Below are positions 35,121 to 46,518 of a DNA stretch of 64,000 nucleotides, piece after piece. The notes beneath the pieces were generated by a model. That model saw nothing but the letters and a program-made list of their open reading frames with translations, had not been told where the DNA came from and did no database searches. Position numbers and translations under genes: made by a program. The DNA lies in contig OZ018418.1 in NCBI GenBank assembly GCA_963969595.1, positions 11,599,001-11,663,000 of the forward strand, in the 5' to 3' direction. How positions within the stretch are numbered: position 1 is the first letter of the stretch; each line of letters opens with the position of its first letter. This DNA is from Neckera pumila (lineage: Eukaryota; Streptophyta; Bryopsida; Hypnales; Neckeraceae).

Positions 35121-36281
35121 TCAAGGGTCAGCCTCATTTGACCTATTCAAATTTGCTAGGGCAGCCTCTCTACATTTCTTACTAATAGTCTGTAACTTTG
35201 GATCCACTATCTTGGACCAACTAGCATACACTGCAGCATCTGCGTCCACCTAGATGGAGGGACGGTTTTCAACAATCCATTTTCCGTACCAGCAATTATA
35301 GTACCTCAATGCCATTGTAGTTTTTGAATTATACGGTTGCCAATACTATATTAAGAACTTCCCGTTGTTCACATCTTCTGCCAATCTGCATACGGTGGAC
35401 AGTGCTCTTCCTTGCCAAATAGGACAAATATTGGGGTCTTCAGTCCTGAAAAGGACCTATGAACCTGGGCGGATGTTAAGCCAAGGATTGAAGCTTTCTA
35501 GTGGTGCTTCATCTGCAGGGCCGCAATAAGGTTCCGGGTCCTCTTCCTCCGAAATGACGTCAAGCGGATTGACCCTCACCCCTGGGTCGGGTACATCAGT
35601 ATACACCACCCTCCAATCATGCTGTGGCCAAAAGCCTTCTTGCAGTTCAGCAAGACACTCTGGGAGTAGTTCCTTTAGCTCACCCAGCACACGTTTCCAA
35701 TAATTGACGTATGGACCAAATGCTGTTGTGAATCCCTCTCATCTGGACATTCCGTTCTGCCAATACTAAATGTACACCTAGACTTTCCTCCAAGTAGAGC
35801 CTCAAACATTGGGTTAGCCGGCGGATAGAGAAAAATGTCTCCCGTCTCTTAAATCAGTGGACCCTCTAATCGGCAAAACAATCTCGCCAATGACGAGATT
35901 ATAAAGTTTGAATCACCAGGCCAGCAAGACAGAGCATAGTGAGCATATGCACAATCACCGTGACCACGACTACCATTCCAATAGCACTAATAGGAAGCTG
36001 ATCCAGTCCAGCCGTGGCCTTTGTTGTCACCTGCATTCTTGGGAGAGCTGTTTTAGCTGTATCCATCTTATTGTGAATGATGCATAAAACATCCTTTGGA
36101 TTTTGTTTTGATTCCTCACACCACGTTGCGTACAACTGATGGCATGATGCTTGATGATGGAGATGTTGATCTCGCTGCTTCATGAATTCCACATACTCCG
36201 GGCTTCCTTTCGGTGACTTTAGTAGGAACTGCAGATAGGGGTCGCACAAACTACATTTTGCAAAGGAACTTCCAACAGACT
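35121..36281 (-). pseudogene. DDE-type transposase relic 2, C-terminal part
   Basis: The minus strand begins SVGSSFAKCSLCDPYLQFLL, with a CxxC pair. It continues CHQLYATWCEESKQ, VLCIIHNKMDTAKTALPRMQ and GLDQLPISAIGM, then CAYAHYALSCWPGDSNFI in another frame. The tail (LKELLPECLAELQEGFWP, an acidic linker, PIWQGRALSTV, IQYWQPYNS-like, CWYGKWIVENRP) corresponds to the C-terminus of relic 1. Frameshifts and stops occur near 35900, 35850, 35455 and 35340. The gene is cut at 36281 by the gypsy 3' LTR. Its N-terminal part is at 55756-56986. Confidence 0.55.
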
Positions 36282-37960
36282 TGTTGTATAATTTTTCTAG
36301 GACAAACCGAGGCAATTCCAACTAAGTTCATTCGGGGGAAAACTCAATTTAGCTTAGTGTTTTAGTTAGCTAATGTCACTTTGTAGGTAAATTATATTGT
36401 TAATCTTAATATATTAGGATATTTGGTATATTTCATATTCTATTTAGGAATAGGAAGGAATTCTCTCTCTAATTTCCGTCCAATTATAAATATAAATTTC
36501 TAACCACTAGGTTCGTCCCGGTCTTATCTTAAAATAAGATGTAAATGTAAAGGTATAAACTAAAGGAACCTGCATCCACAAATCTCATACTTTGAATTCA
36601 CTGAAATAAATTACAAATATATTTATTTGCAACCTGCATCTCAATATATACATTTGAATTTTGAAAATTCGGTTTAACCAAGAACTCATCAATTGCTTTG
36701 TACAAATATCATTTTGACATCTAAATCGCTTTAAGCGCTAATATCTCAATTACTTAAAGTAAATGTAACACATACCCTTTCTAGGGATTGGAAGCAACCA
36801 AGGACATTGCTTTACGCAATTCTAAAATTTCCCTTGAGGGATGTAAGATATGCTTTGCTAAATTAATTAGAGAATTTCAAATTCTTCCCTTTTTTAAGGC
36901 TCCGGTCTTTATTTGACAATGTATCCTTCCATCTTTCGCTTTAAGCTTTCTCCATTTGCATCACCATGTTATTTTGAAGCTTTTTTTTTTTTTTTTTGTA
37001 ATATTAATTCTAAGTTATGCTTACTAAATTTACACAATTTCATACAATTTCTAATAAAAGAATTCAAATTCACATTCAAGCATTCAATCATGTACACATG
37101 CCTTCAATTGGAATATCATTTATTAATCATATGAATAATCATTCAATATTTAGAATGTACATCAATTATTTAATTGTTCAATGATTTCTATTCACTAGAA
37201 TTATAAAGTTTCAAAATAAAATCCAATCTCTAGATCACTCAATTCCAAACCAATCCTTGGTTTACAAATAATTTCCAATCACTGGAATTATTAAGTCAAT
37301 CACTAACTTAATATTTTGCTCTTCTTTACTACAAATCTTGCTTTAAGCATTGACACAAAAATTCTCTTAAAAGATGAAATATAATCAATAGACAAAATCC
37401 ACTCAAAATATAATAAAATTCTCTTAAAGAGATTCTCCTTCACAAAAAGTGCTCAAGGCAAAGAATACCTATTCATCACTTAAGTGAATATTAAATTATT
37501 CAATTTAATTGATTTGACATTCATAAAATACTCAAAGTAAAATATCATCAAAATTCAACTTTATGCTTAAGCAATAATCACTATCACTTAAGTGAACAAC
37601 AAAAAATGACAATGATGAATCTATAAAATTAATACGACAACAAAAAAAAACACGACCTCACATCACCAAAAACAAGAGAAATTAAAGAGAGGAAAATAAT
37701 GAGAGAAGAAAAACTATTTATCACCATCCATCCTCAAACACCCCTTCAAATCTCTTGGTAAAAACCTGTCAAAATTCACAACCGCTCAAGCTAATAAGAC
37801 TTTTCACACATTAGCTTCAAATATCACCACATTCACACTTTATAACTCAAAACTTTGAACATATAACCCATTTCACACTCAAAAGACAAAATTTAACTAT
37901 AAAATAAAATTGTCTTAATTACATAGCCCCACACTCTATCTTTTGACATCCTCGTCAAAA

Positions 37961-40055
37961 CTAAGTCTTTCGCTCTTTGTCATGATCTTGTTGTTGACGA
38001 TGTAACCATTGCTTGGAATGCTCATATCCAGTGTTGATTTGCTCATCAAACCGCACCTCACGTGGGTTTAAACGACCTTGCTTAAAATAGAATCGTTGTA
38101 GAGCTCCATGACGCACATCAAATTCATTCACCAAGCACAGATGAGCTCCCGCAAAAAAATGCACGGTAGCCATCACCCCCAATAATCTGATGATTTGGCT
38201 TGATCAATCCTGCATTTTAACAAGTAACCACAATTTTTTGTTGCCCTCCTTCCAATTATTAATGTCAATGGTCACCTTCCACTCTATACACCAAGTTGCT
38301 AAAGCAGAGTCAAACACAGCCATCCATAAACAAACAGGGTCTTTGTGATGTTGATGTAATTCAAAAAATTGATTATAAGTATCATAACAATCCTGGTAGG
38401 ATTGGAAAGATCCCACAATTCTTGGCCAATTACACTCTACACTAGCAATGGTTGAATTAGGGGCCCATTTGTAACGACACTCACAAGGACAAAAACGTGG
38501 ATCTGTCAAGACTGCTAGTGGTGGCTCCACAGTCCATGCCAATAATGGATCTCGGCCTTTCTCTTGAAGAGATTTGTCCACAGATTTAGATTCTCGTTCT
38601 TGCCGAATTAGGCTATAGTCCTTCAAAATCCATTCAATGGCTCTCCAAGACACATAAGGAATCTCATTGAAACCATTGAACATCAAATGATATTAGCCCA
38701 AATATTCAAGATCCAAATTGTCAACATTCATCGGGGCCTTAGTGAGCACGGTTAAAATAGGAGATAAATTAGACTCTACCTCAATGGTTTGCATTGCTTG
38801 ATCATGCATCGCCACTTTTGATGGATTTGCATGAGAAGCTAACTGCAATTTCATGTTCTATATCTCTTGTTGATAACGTTGTAGCTCCTTCTCTTTTTGT
38901 ACAAGTAATAGTTTGTGGACGTCCTTATCTTTCAATAATTCAACAATATACTCTTTTTGGTTTATACACGTCTTGGTATCTTTACTGCTTTGCTCTTTTA
39001 ATAATGAAGTCAATTCCATCAAAGTAGAGTTCTTTTCACGAAGACGAGAGTTAGCACTAACAAGGGAGCGAATTTGATCTCGCATCTCTTGATTTTCCTT
39101 CTTCAATGTCATAACTTCCTCCTTCTCCCACTCGTCAATAGGTTTGGGTGATGGCAATTGGTGTTGCAGCATCATGCGGCTCACTTCATTCACAATTTGT
39201 TGAGTCACTTCTTGTGGAAGACTATTGGCCACCGGTGTCTTCTTTGTCCGCTTTGCCTTAGCATTTTGTTTTTCTCCTTCCACCACTGGTTGCACCAAAT
39301 CTTGTTTGAGTGTAACACTTGGTGTGATCGCCATCAGCTCCTTCTCTTTTTTTCGTGAAGAACTAGCACCATTGTGTAATGCTGCAATCGGAACCATAAT
39401 GTTTGATCTCAACACTTGCTCACAAAAATAGGTGATGATATTCTTGGAAGGGTTGGTTAAAACCAATTCTCCTTTCTTTGCAGCCTTCACTTCACGCTTT
39501 TAAATTGATGAACAGCACTGCAGCCCAATCTAGTCTTGTCCCATATCACGCCATGTAGGACATCCGCACCAAAATTGCGGGTAGGGATGCAGCATGATGC
39601 TCCAAACACATGTAACGATTGATGAAAGAAAACCAATCGTTCCAATGTTTAGTGGTTGTGGAGAAATCCCATAGATCCGTCTTTGGATCATAATTCTCCG
39701 CACAATCTGGGAAAATTTGGTAAAGCACCTTGTTTGACAACATCTCCTTAGGATTGACTGGTGTAGCTCCCTCAGCTCCAGGTTTACCAAAAGTATCCGC
39801 TATGATTTGTTTTGTGATCAACAATTTACAGCCCTTCAGCTCCACCGTAAAATTGTTGATATCTTCTAACATGGTCTGCATAAATGAAGCAACCATATCC
39901 TCCTTATAGAATCGTGGAGGTCTTGGTAACTGCACAAACCTCAACAATCCAGCTGTCTCTAAATTCTTGGCATTATAAAATAATCGTTTTGAAAAGTCAT
40001 CCAATGGAACTCCCTCCATTGAAGGTCGCCTCTTCATAGGAGTAGATTTACCCGC
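37961..40055 (-). pseudogene. LTR-borne ORF of the gypsy element (about 697 codons, broken)
   Basis: Starting at MAGKSTPMKRRPS (40055), the minus strand encodes an N-terminal globular part (LFYNAKNLETAGLLRFVQLP, FGKPGAEGATPVNP, NDWFSFINRYMCLEHHAASL). A frameshift follows near 39500-39546. A Lys/Glu-rich coiled coil comes next (IDEWEKEEVMTLKKENQEMR, about 39110-38860), and then a C-terminal domain (CECRYKWAPNSTIASVECNW, CLWMAVFDSALATWCIEWKV, 38660-38210) with a basic tail HDKERKT. In-frame stops lie at 39546, 38858, about 38693 and 38204. The last 480 codons are repeated almost unchanged in the truncated 5' LTR. The layout (globular, coiled coil, basic tail, about 700 residues) parallels the family A ORF, and the central block may be related. 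No enzymatic motif is visible. It is non-functional as it stands. Confidence 0.65.
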
Positions 40056-42364
40056 CATCCTGTTTAAAATAATAAATACATCCAACTACTTTAAACATCT
40101 CTTTAAATCCTTCCATTATTGAATTGCCAATTGATCTTTGTATTACCCGTGCATCCATTTAATTTTTTTTTATCTAATTTTGAGAACTTTCTTTACAATG
40201 AACAACCATCCTTCTTAAGAAATTTTGAATTGTATTTAATTAATTAAAATATACTCTCCAAGTTCATTTAGTTATTTAATTATTTTTTCTGCTGTTAGGA
40301 TTGTTATTAAATGAAAAATAAAACATAAATTTAGGTTTACAATTTTGACAATAAATTGATAACCTTACACAATCATCATAAATCACCCTTCAAGGGACAC
40401 AACAAACTTTCTTCAAAGGGAAAATAAATAAAACTTTCTTTCTTCATCTTTTATTAAAACCTCTTATTTCCACAAAACTTCTTATCTCAATGGAACCTCC
40501 ATATATTATTTGACACCATAAGACACAAAATCCAAATCCAAATAATTAAAATTATAAATAAAAACCTCAACTTGGTTCAACCATTCTAGGAAACTAGATG
40601 GCACTTAAAGTGATTATTCCAAAATCTCTAAATTGAATAATATAAATTTTCACTTTATTAACTAACTCTTCAAATTTAACTATCCATAGAATTCTTAAAA
40701 AAACACTCACAACATTCCAAACAAAAATTTGCTTTAAGCATAGTAAAACTAATTCTCTTTAGAGAAATACATAATGAAATTGCTCAAGGCAATAAATATC
40801 TAAGTTCTCTTAAAGAGAGAAATAATAATTTTTACTTTAAATATTGTCTCTTAAGAGAGTCTCATTATAGATTTGTTCAAGACAAAAGAAGCAAATTTAT
40901 CTTTATCACATTCCCCTAAAATTCACATACTTGACAAATGTATATTTTTTCAAACATTACCCACTTTTAAGCTAAACAAAAAGATTTAATTATAGTTGAA
41001 TTAAAAATAAAGAAATGTACAATCGCTTGAAAACATTAATTATTGCAATACTCATCCAACTTTCACTTAAGTGATAATACTCTATTCAAACGCTTATAGC
41101 AACCAATTAAATTTTGTTTAAGTATATGCTTAAAGCAATCCTTAAATATGCTTGGAGCAATTATTAAATCTCTACTTTGGTTGATCCAACAATTTAACAA
41201 CACTTAAGTGATTTTCTAAAAATACACTCTAAAAATTTTCATTTTCATTTTCATTAGAAGAAAATTTAAATTGAATTGAATTGAATTTTTTTAATTTATT
41301 ATTATAAAATTATTATTGAAATTCTCTTAAGAGTCTCCTTTAAAATATCTCTTTAAGAGAAAACTTAAATTTGGCTATAATAACATAACACCAACTTGAA
41401 AGTCTAAATTGCACCATAGTTGGAAAGTTTGGACAACAACGTCTATACCCTTGAGGGATAATACATCATACTAAAAATATAGTAATGAAACACTTCAATG
41501 ATGTAATAAAACCACCCATATAGCTTTAAGCTTGGAAGAATTCACTTAAGTGAGAAAAGAAAAAAAATTTGCTTATAGCATAAGACTTTAATTTATCAAT
41601 TTGCTTAAAGCATTTGCTTATTATTTTTCAACACTTAAAGCATTCACCCTTTTATCCTCTTTTGAGAAAAATATAATCAATTAAACCGAATAATTTACAT
41701 AAAGTTTAAAATTTTTATGATCACATTGTCCATTCTATGGATTTTAAAAACACTTCTCTTAAAGAGAATTACATTCAATCTCTTAAGAGATAACCATATT
41801 GCTTTGAGCAAAACAACAATTTATAGTCACCAAAAATTCTAAACACTTCTCTTAAAGAGAAATCTATCACAATCTTTTAAAAGATACACAATATCACTTT
41901 GAGCAAAATAACTCCAAACAACACCAAAAATTTAAAACAATTATCTTAAAGAGAAATTCAACTCAATCTCTTAAGAGATAAACAATTACACATATAAATA
42001 AACAAAAATGAAATTTCTCATTTCCAACTATGGCTTCTTACCTAAGTGGTGAATCACTTTGGGAGGGAAGGAAGGCCCGACCTTGTCCCATACCCGATCA
42101 CATAGGCCTTCCCCTTCGGCTAAAGGGCTCACTGCTTTCACGTAGGAGGGCCTCAACCTTTTACCCTTTAGCTCCCGAGGTGATTTATTGCACAAAATTT
42201 GAATGAGGATCACCAAAGAGTTTTGTGCTAACTCCAAGATGTCGGATTAAATCACACTCTCATTCAAATCCCCACTTTTGTAACTCATGGTTTTCCATAG
42301 ATATATCAATCACAACATAATAATAATAATAATAATTTTTTTTTTTTTTTTTTTTCTTTTTTTT
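40056..42364. other. Palindrome-rich, AT-rich part of the 3' LTR
   Basis: No coding region is seen. Many short palindromes centred on TTAA or TTTAA occur: CTCTTAAGAG at about 40843, CACTTAAGTG at about 41062, 41203 and 41539, CTCTTAAAGAG at 41757 and 41853, and TCTCTTAAGAGA at 41780 and 41968. A poly-T run closes the segment at 42336-42362. Confidence 0.7.
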
Positions 42365-43735
42365 AGGAATTAAATTTTATTGCTTTGGAGAAAATTCGTT
42401 GAGCGGTAAGACAATATATGCAAACAACGCTCAATCAATGTCCAGCTAAATACTTCACTTCAGAGCGGCTCAAAAATACCACAAGTTACAGACACCAAGT
42501 CTAACTGAAAACTGTTCTCCAGAGATACAGAAACAGAAAACTAAGGATGCAACTCACGGTACAGAGCAACTGCACTGATACGTCCTTATTGCAATCTGAA
42601 AACAGAATGGGACAGCATTGATGGACCATTTGTCTCGACCTCAGTGATCAAGCAGGCTCTAAAAGAATCATGACGTTTGGACCACGACCGGCACTCAAGC
42701 TTTTCACTGCGCGAACTTGGCGGCTCCTAACTTACTCAAATTTTCTCTGATTTGAGAAATTTTCGCCTATCTTGACTGATTTCTTCTCTTCTTTCCAACG
42801 GTATAATTTGCGCCTTCAAATTCCACCAGAATCAAAAGTTATTGAAATTTTAAGTTTGCAATTTTTTTTACCTCTCAAGCTCGACAATGCTCCACACGCG
42901 GAGGATCAACCGCTCCTCCAAATCCGAATTCCACAAGCCTCCAACAGTCACTAGAGCACCTTCCGACCTTTACAATCAAAGTTTCGATCAGCCTCCCTCC
43001 GATCAGCAGCGCCTCCCGATCAAGAAACTCCTTCCGATCAGATCAGCACTCCATCGATCAGGAACGCTCCGACCACTGAACAAGTACTGCGCCTCCTTCC
43101 GACTAGACTCTCTCTCCGATCAGAAAACCAGGTCTCTCTCTGCCCAATCAGGACTCTTCCTTCGATCAAGAAATCTCTCTCTCTCACCAGGCACTCCAAT
43201 TCCTGATCAGGTCCCGGGACAACTGCCTCCTCTGATGATTTTCTACGATCAGACTTTGGAACTAGTTCTCCGACCAAACTTCCGATCAGACTTCGGCTCG
43301 ACACAGTCAGGTCACCGATGCTCCTCCGACTCTCCGATCAGGCTCCACGCTTCTCTCGCCAGTCCGCTCCGATCGCTCCGCCCAGGCTCCGCCACAGGTC
43401 GCCTAGCCTCCTCCGACGGATCAAGATTGGCTTCTCTCAACTTCAGGCTCCGACCAAGTACACAAACAGCGCCTCCGATCAGAACCAAAATAGGCTTTGA
43501 TCAAGCTCTCAAACAACTTTCAACAGTTCCTCTCAAGCTCTCTCGCCTCCTCCGATTAAGCTCTCAAACAGGGCTCTGAAATAACACAAACTCAGTCGGA
43601 TACTTCCTGATATAGCCTTCGCTCGATCAAGAATTAGCAACGGTTACGTAACCCGAAGTGAACAAGAAGAAGACGAGGGAACTGAATCCTAACTACCACT
43701 GGTGCTCTTCATCCAAGTTTTCATCCAAGACAGAT
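42365..43735. other. GC-rich block inside the LTR with repeated GATCAG/CTCCGATCAG motifs
   Basis: The block is bounded by poly-T on both sides (42336-42362 and 43735-43750) and is much richer in GC than the rest of the LTR. GATCAG or CCGATCAG occurs more than ten times between 42985 and 43490, which keeps a frame of over 200 codons open by composition. It could be an inserted retrocopy or the LTR's own regulatory region. I do not recognise a protein. Confidence 0.5.
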
Positions 43736-43905
43736 TTTTTTTTTTTTTTATTAATTTCATCTTTAAGGGACCATAAAAAAAATTTAATTTAAAAAGATGT
43801 TTATTCTATAAATCAACCTTATAAACCAAAATAAATTTAATTTTTTAATTTTATAATAAAAACCAAAAACAAGTATTTAAGCAATAATAACCATAAATCT
43901 TAATA

Positions 43906-43917
43906 TTTCCCCCCTTC
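43906..43917 (-). other. Polypurine tract
   Basis: On the minus strand GAAGGGGGGAAA lies immediately 5' of the 3' LTR. It is preceded by ACTTGAGGACAAGTTGTTTT, the usual run-up to the polypurine tract of plant gypsy elements. Confidence 0.8.
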
Positions 43918-44488
43918 AAAATAAAACAACTTGTCCTCAAGTTGTATGACTTGTAATAAAATTTGGAAGAATTAATATTAATAATTATTTTGTTTTTATT
44001 TTGTGTATTATATTTTTTAAATATTATTATTATTAATTTTGTTTTTAAATTTTAAACTATTTATTCTTATTTATACTTCCAAATTTATCATATTTTCATA
44101 AATTTCATAAGAAAATAAAGTGCACCGCACAGTTAAATGAAAACTTGTCCCCAAGTTTTATTAATTTTTAATAATTTGCAACAAACAGTGAACAACATTA
44201 AGTACAGTTTAATCATCCCAAGGATTGTAGGTTCTATTAAAAGGAAAAATAATTACTAACCTACAAAGGTGTATGAAATTTGAAAGGCCTAACTTTTTTA
44301 TTTTTATTTTTATGTTTATTTTTATTTTTACTTTTATTTTTTTATTTTTTTTATTTTTTTAAATTTTAATATCCTTGTTTATTTATTCTTAGTCCAAGGC
44401 TATAACAAAATAATATAAATAAAAATAAAATTTTGGAATAACATTGGATTAACTTAAACTTTTAAGATTATTGGTAATAAAATTTAAT
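43918..44488. other. 3' untranslated interior of the gypsy element
   Basis: A non-coding AT-rich stretch between the integrase stop and the polypurine tract. It includes a long TTTTTATTTTTATTTTT low-complexity run at 44295-44360. Confidence 0.6.
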
Positions 44489-46518
44489 TCAATTTCCATT
44501 ATAACGGGTAAGATGGACTTTCCCTTCAAAATCTTTTAGCTCAAAAGAACCATTATCAAAACTTTTTAGAATTTTATAAGGACCAAACCAACGCATTTGG
44601 AATTTGCTTAGAAACTTTTGAAAACGACTATCAAACAAAAGTACCAAATCATTAGTTTTTAGTAATTTAGGTTTTAGCTTGCTATCATAAAAACTTTTTT
44701 GTCGATTTTGAATGCTAGCCATATTTAAATAAGCTTGAGCACGAGTTTCATCTAATTTTTCTAGCATTGCATAGCGTTCTTCTAGAGATTCTTTGCCGCT
44801 AAGTTTATGATCAAGGGCTATCCTTAAAGATTGTAGTTCTAATTCTATAGGCAAAATAGCCTCTTGCCCATAGACCAATTGAAAAGGGGTATGTTTTGTC
44901 GTTACTTTATAGGCAGTCCTATAGGCCCATAAAGCGTCAAAAAGTCTTTCATCCCAGTCCGTGTTTGACCCTTGTGCAATTTTAGTAATAATTTTGCATA
45001 AAATTCCATTTGTTTTTTCAGTTTGTCCATTGGCTCTAGGATGATAGGGTGTAGACTTTCTATGTTTGATTAAATACTTATTGGTTAACTTTTCAATGGT
45101 AGAATTTATAAAATGGATCCCTCGGTCGCTTACCAATTCTCTTGGACAACCAAACCGAGTGATTATATTTTCATATAAAAACTTTGCAACCGTTTGTGCA
45201 TCATCTGTTCTTGTAGCTTGAGCTTCCACCCATTTAGTCATATATTCAGTTGCTACAAGAATATATCGTTTTCTACCATTTCTACTAGGGGATTTTATAG
45301 GTCCAACAAAATCAATCCCCCATTTTTCAAATGGCGTTTGAGCCAAAATAGGGGTTAAGGGCATTGCCAAAGTGGCAGTAGGCTTTCCAACTCTCTGACA
45401 TGGATCACATTTTTTAACAAATTTTGCGGCATCTTTAAACAAAGATGGCCACCAATATCCAGAATGAAGGGCCTTTTTAGCGGTAACAAATCTTGCAAAA
45501 TGTCCCCCGCAACTAGATTTGTGGCACCCTTTTAAAACATCTTCTATTTCACTTGGATTTATACATCTACGTAAAATACCGTCATATCCCAATTTAAATA
45601 GTATTCCATCTAATAAGGTATAAGGTCTAGATTTATGTATTAGTCTTGCCTTTTGTTTAGCACTGAAATTAGAAGGAAAATTTCTTGTGGACAAATAATT
45701 CATAATTTCTGCATACTCTAAAGGAATGACATCTATTTGAAAAAGTTGAGCATCCGGATAATTATCATCAACAGGTTCGGTGCCAACTTGTTCATTAATT
45801 CTAGAAAGGTGATCTGCATTAATATGGGCTTTTCCAGGTCGAACGTTGATTGAAAAATTGAATTTTTGTAATAAAAGTACCCATCTAGCAATTCGGCCAC
45901 TTAATTGGGGTTTATTTATCATGTACTTTAAGGCATCATGATCTACATGAAAAGTAAACTTATAGCCCAACAAATAATGGCGGAATTTCTGAACGGAAAA
46001 AATCATTCCCAAAGCCTCACACTCAGTAATAGAATAATTCCTCTCAACAGAAGTAAGTTGCCTACCTGCATAGTAGATAGGATGATCATGCTTTTTATCA
46101 TCTTTTTGACTAAGAACTGTACCAATTGCAAAATTGGAAGCGTCAATATAGACCTCAAAATCTTTATCCCAATTTGGACTTACTAAAATTGGGCTATTTA
46201 TTAGTTTTATTTTTAAGGTCTAAAACACTTTAGTGCATTCCTCAGTCCAAACTGGGGTTGTTCACGCTTTTTTAATAAGTAGGTTAAAGGTAGGGCAATA
46301 GTGGCATATTTATAAATAAATCTTCTATAATAGCCAACATGACCTAAAAATCCTTTACCTCTTGTGACAATATTTGGGATTAGTAAATTTGCAATAATTG
46401 CAACTTTATTTGGATCGGTGGCAATACCTTGTTTGGATACTATGTGTTCTAATAGTTTTCCAAAAGGTATTGCAAATTGAGATTTAGCTGAATTAATAGA
46501 AATCCCAAATTTCTCACA
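44489..46518 (-). pseudogene. Gypsy RNase H-integrase region
   Basis: A 507-codon open frame (46012-44489) begins within RNase H (LGYKFTFHVDHDALKYM). The integrase follows: a zinc region (GCHKSSCGGHFARF... CDPCQRVG) and the core with all three acidic residues (WGIDFVGP, ELVSDRGIHF, RANGQTEKTNG). The C-terminal FQMRWFGPYKILKSFDNGSF block follows and the frame stops without a chromodomain. Between 46518 and 46012 the end of reverse transcriptase and the start of RNase H are present but out of frame, with stops (for example CFRP then stop near 46220). Integrase alone looks structurally complete, but it cannot be made from an intact polyprotein here. Confidence 0.85.

Larger units (their letters stand above)
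36282..43905 (-). repeat. 3' LTR of the gypsy element, about 7.6 kb
   Basis: The plus-strand left end reads TGTTGTATAATTTTTCTAGG and matches the 5' LTR edge at 51817 at a constant offset of 15535 as far as 39323. The right end is set by the polypurine tract at 43906-43917. The minus-strand LTR start then reads TATTAAG, one base from the expected TGTTAAG. LTRs this long are exceptional. It contains an ORF of about 700 codons, a palindrome-rich zone and a GC-rich block, listed separately. Confidence 0.8.

Noticed and set aside
36913..37134. 73-codon plus-strand frame conserved in both LTRs
   Set aside because: Its identity in both copies reflects recent LTR duplication, not selection. It is Phe/Leu-rich from a poly-T tract and antisense to the element.
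42887..43579. 230-codon Ser/Arg/Pro-rich frame
   Set aside because: Kept open by the repeated GATCAG/CTCCG composition, antisense to the element. No domain or conservation is visible.
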